Below, one piece after another: positions 60,606-64,000 of a DNA stretch of 64,000 nt; position 1 is the first letter of the stretch; every line of letters starts with the position of its first letter. This stretch comes from Onthophagus taurus (taxonomy: Eukaryota; Arthropoda; Insecta; Coleoptera; Scarabaeidae), in assembly GCF_036711975.1 (NCBI RefSeq), contig NC_091971.1, forward strand, positions 2,239,501 to 2,303,500, written 5' to 3'. A program made the position numbers and the translations under genes. The notes beneath the pieces are model-generated. The model worked only from the letters and a program-made list of their open reading frames with translations. It searched no databases and had not been told where the DNA came from.

Positions 60606-62479
60606 AATTTCTCCGAAACGGCAATGATTTTATGACTTTATTTCACATATACAGTGTGATTCTCAACCTATCCCCAATCTGTATATGAAATGAAAAAATT
60701 ATTGCAAAAAAATTATCCGTTTTTTTTAAATTTATTTATTTACACAAACTATGTGGCTACAAATATCATCGATGAGTGTTCAATCCTTTAGCGTTCTCAT
60801 GTTGTTACAACACTTCGCTGCACAATAATACAAGGTGTAAGTGAAAAATCGGATCTAATACGAATCAAAAAACGAAAAAAGTAATCAAAATTAACTATTT
60901 ATAAAGAGAAATGTGGAATGACTAGTTTATATTTTTTATATCACCAACACCTCGTATGTTTCAAAGGCGATTGTGCTAAAATTATCGAGGTTATATTTAA
61001 ATATTTGGAGTTATTGTACACACAATTTCAAAATTGTCAATGCCACCTTTACTAATGTATAATATATGTATATATTTACTCTCCAGATATTTAATTATAC
61101 AAGTCGATTCCTAAAACCGAACGAAAAAAATAATCCATATAAAACTATCGTCATTGTTTTATATTCAGATTCACATTTATATATTTATATAGTTTTTTTT
61201 ATTTTCTTTTTAATTTCAGAATAGGACCTATATGTACAGAGATTTTTATATATCACACTCTTTTTTGCAAGTTTCTTTTCCTTTTCTTTTTATTTTGTTT
61301 GTTACTTTTCAAAAGGACTCGAAGATAATAACGCGTACCCAATTTTTTCCGTTATTATTTTATGTCTTGGTACGTGGTCATAAGATTATATAGAGAATAA
61401 GATTGGTTTAATAGATAATTCTTTTTTGATTATACCGTTAAATTTTTTTTTAGTAATCGATCCGACAGAAAAATAATTTTTAGCCAAAGGCACTATTTCG
61501 TAGAGCGGGAAAGAAAATCACCTTTCTAGAAATTTAAAAATTCCAATTCGATCACAAAGATTTACATGTGAAAATTAATAATTGGAGTACTTCCAAAGAA
61601 AGTTTTAAATAAATTCGAAAATGCTTTATATAAAGATTGTAAACTTGTATCATCTTTGGAATTTTAAATAAAACTACTTAACATGATATGTGCATAATTT
61701 AGATAAATAAACAACAGATTTATAGTAATAAATTATTTTCTTTTAACAATCTTTTTTCTTAATTTCGATTGCATAACTAATTACTTAATTAATAATAATG
61801 TAATAATAGAAGTATTTCAAAAATTGAGAAATGTGCACTTTGACTTGGCACCTAAATCCAAACTAAAAACTACTCATCGAGAATTGGCAGTGTTCCTTTC
61901 CAAAAAAACTATCATTATAGTAAATCGTTGCCATGTGAATTCTTCATCAACTGTAGCTTATAAATATTCACCTATTGTTTCGTTTTTTCTTTAAAATCTG
62001 CTTTTTTTTAAATATAGTTACAACCTGGGATGAACAATAACTTTTTCGTTTTTAAAAACAGCGTTTGAAACGTATTTAAACATTACAATACATTTAGATA
62101 ATAATCTTGAATCAATATATTAAAAAACACATCACATCGTCTCGAACAAACAATACTTCGTCGGCGGCTGGTGTTTAGTAGGTAAAGAGTTAAGAGTAAT
62201 AACAATAAGCTCCTTAAAATTTACAGAATAACGCAGTACGTAGTATAAGACTAGAAGACAAAAAAACACCGTCACAGAAATAGATTCCGTGCGCTTCTTG
62301 TGTAACTCATTTTTTTGTGTAGTTTTCTTGTGTCTTGTATTTTTTTTTGTATATATTTTCTTTTTGATCACAATGCTTTCGACAATCGCTCCGGTTCCTA
62401 TTTATTGTCACTACAAAAAGTGGCGGCCCGCGATTAAATTTTCACAAAAAAAAAATTTTAAATGAGCGTAACGAATTCT
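60606..62479. other. Spacer, probably TMEM198 3' UTR region
   Basis: Near 60647-60697 there is a short inverted pair, TTTCACATATACAG and CTGTATATGAAA. The remainder, up to the TMEM198 stop at 62480, is AT-rich without coding frames that resemble proteins. AATAAA-type signals for minus-strand transcripts are present at several places. Confidence 0.5.
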
Positions 62480-63513
62480 TCATCGCTGCGTTTGAATTTC
62501 CGTATGGCTATCGTCTTCGCTCTCCGTTAACGCCGCCAATTGTGCATCCGGCAAAATTGTTAAGTGCGTTGCATCCGATTGTAATGTACTACATTCGCCT
62601 GTACTCGGTTCAGAATCTTTTTTTTGCAAAGCTTGCACAAAATTCTATAAAACAAATTAATTTATTAAAACATTTTAGATTTAAAAAAGAATAATCACCT
62701 GGCTGATAACATCACCGTGAGCTGTTCGTACTTGATACAAGTACCTGTACTTTTTCTGTCGCATTTCCGCCCGATCAATTCTCGTTCGACCATTTCCGTT
62801 CGGTCGCGGTTTTTTCCTTCCAGCTGCCACTAAAAAAATCGTTATCAAAAAAAAAATTAACAATTAAAATTAAATTACTATCAGCATGATGTGTCCCCCT
62901 TCCGGTTATAGCACATTGTATAACCAACCCCGCCAGCACAAACGAAGGCCAGGCGGCAAAAACGAACCAAGAAAACCAACAAGGTGGGGGGACGACGGGT
63001 TTTAACGATATCCGATCCAAAATCCAATAAACCATCGCTAATCTTTCAATGAAATAATCGATTGAAGCGGTTAAAATGGCTCCGCCATAGGCGCTTGTTC
63101 CCAATATTGTCAAACCTTTTCTAAAGTATAGGTTTAAAATGGCAAATAACAAAGCGCTAGATAGTAGAATTCCCACGCAAAGCCAAACTTGACCGTTAGG
63201 GGTGGTTTCTACGACGTGATCCGCGATTGTCAACGCAGCAACGGCTGCTAAAACTCCGGTGTGTAATCCGGCCATAAAAAGCCCGACGTATTGAACTAAA
63301 GTTGTTATTAAACCGAAAAGAACACCAGCGAAAAGAGCTACACCTATAAAAAATTACAAAAAGTAGTTATACAATTGCAATACGTAATTGAAAAAATTTT
63401 ACCTGCATTTCCGTAAGGTGGCATCAAAACTCCTTGTAAACATATCATATAAACTATACAAGATGCAAAAATAAATCCAGTAAGGAACATAACTGTTTTA
63501 AAACATCGATATC
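62480..63513 (-). CDS. TMEM198: Transmembrane protein 198 (N-terminal exon(s) outside window)
   Basis: Five exons on the minus strand (63513-63403, 63343-62879, 62829-62699, 62644-62480) are visible as four coding blocks plus an upstream part beyond the window; the first visible block begins mid-codon at GYRCFKTVMFLTGFIF. Several membrane segments follow (VALFAGVLFGLITTLV, MAGLHTGVLAAVAAL, VWLCVGILLSSALLF), then DYFIERLAMVYWILDRI, CWFSWFVFAAWPSFVL and a basic cytosolic tail (RRxKxR...RQKKYRYLYQVRTAHGD). The order matches the seven-pass TMEM198 family, which acts in Wnt signalling through LRP6 phosphorylation in vertebrates. The last block, NFVQALQKKDSEPSTGE, ends at 62480. Splicing phases agree at every join. 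The number of missing N-terminal residues is roughly 60 by comparison with human. Confidence 0.92.
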
Positions 63514-63574
63514 CTAAAAAAAAGGAAAAATATATATTAATATAATAACTTTTTATTTCATTTTATTTTCATTT

Positions 63575-64000
63575 TAAGAATGAGAGTGCATTAAGGTTTT
63601 GTAAATATTGGCCAACAGCAATCCGGGATCCTTTTATGGAACAATTACACAATGATGAATTACAGCAAGATGGAATTGCTGCTCATATTTCAGAAAGAAC
63701 ATTAAAATATTTGCAACTTGATGAACAAACAACACTGTACAGCCTACATTTTGGTGATGACCAAGTGGAAGTAGCCCAGGAGAAAGAAGACTTTGAAAGA
63801 TCTGGTACTAAATGATAACACCTTAATTAAAGGATGCCAAGAGTGCACTTACTTTGGAATTAATATCGATCACAGTGGCAGATATAAAGCAGAAATACGA
63901 AGTAATCGGATTCGTATTTCTGCTTCATCAAGGGCAACAACAACTATATTTCACTATCTTTATCCCCGTGGCGCTGTATGGATGCGAAACCCGACATTTA
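63575..64000 (+). mobile_element. Non-LTR retrotransposon (LINE) reverse-transcriptase fragment
   Basis: In shifting frames the sequence reads TTLYSLHFGDDQVEVAQEKE (the F.DD catalytic block, usually FADD), CTYFGINIDHSGRYKAEIRS and FIPVALYGCETRHL. These are three successive landmarks of LINE reverse transcriptases. Frame changes and a short spacing between blocks show that it is a decayed, internally shortened copy. It runs off the right edge of the window and probably lies in an intron of TMEM198, in the opposite orientation. Confidence 0.85.

Noticed and set aside
62132-62371. 79-residue Lys/Thr-rich minus-strand frame
   Set aside because: It lies in the presumed TMEM198 3' UTR, has simple-sequence composition and no recognisable relative.

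Overview
This is an insect nuclear genome window. It is AT-rich, most introns are 45-60 nt, and the genes carry clear insect orthologues (artichoke, Rpn8/Mov34, endophilin B). Dense small DNA transposons fill the intergenic space and longer introns. The repeat style and gene repertoire would fit a beetle, but I cannot prove the order from sequence alone. All gene models below were built by hand from reading frames and GT/AG splice sites, with phase checked at each junction.

Layout, left to right. The 3' end of a giant ASH-domain cilium gene (CFAP47-like, +, 1-3755) converges on DNA primase large subunit (-, 3783-6519), which is head-to-head with proteasome subunit Rpn8 (+, 6841-7880). Next is the leucine-rich-repeat matrix protein artichoke (+, 9977-15956). 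A repeat-rich spacer holds a piggyBac-like element built around a 190-bp tandem array. Three tandem integrin beta genes follow (+, 19424-29506). PITHD1 and TMEM18 are on the minus strand, followed by two tandem CRAL-TRIO lipid-transfer genes (+), single-exon TFIIE-alpha (+, 38342-39550) and DZIP1 (+, 40193-42893). Then come endophilin B (-), a Gln/Thr-rich secreted protein with two FAS1 domains (-, 46602-52979) and a tektin (-, 53555-56128), which is head-to-head with Vps52 (+, 56825-58983). A ~178-bp satellite array follows Vps52. The window ends with the C-terminal part of TMEM198 (-) and a fragment of a non-LTR retrotransposon reverse transcriptase.

Most neighbours are ordinary housekeeping genes that do not form one pathway. 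Four of them (CFAP47-like, artichoke, DZIP1, tektin) belong to families tied to cilia. The integrin triplet and the CRAL-TRIO pair are local tandem expansions.

The most interesting signals are these: stepwise loss of regulatory metal-site residues across the three integrins, with an enlarged specificity loop in the middle one; a dispersed hairpin-forming repeat present at about nine places; the piggyBac element carrying a minisatellite; a dimeric satellite flanked by direct repeats; a long inverted repeat bracketing TFIIE-alpha; and two tandem duplications that copied splice-site or exon pieces inside artichoke and endophilin B.
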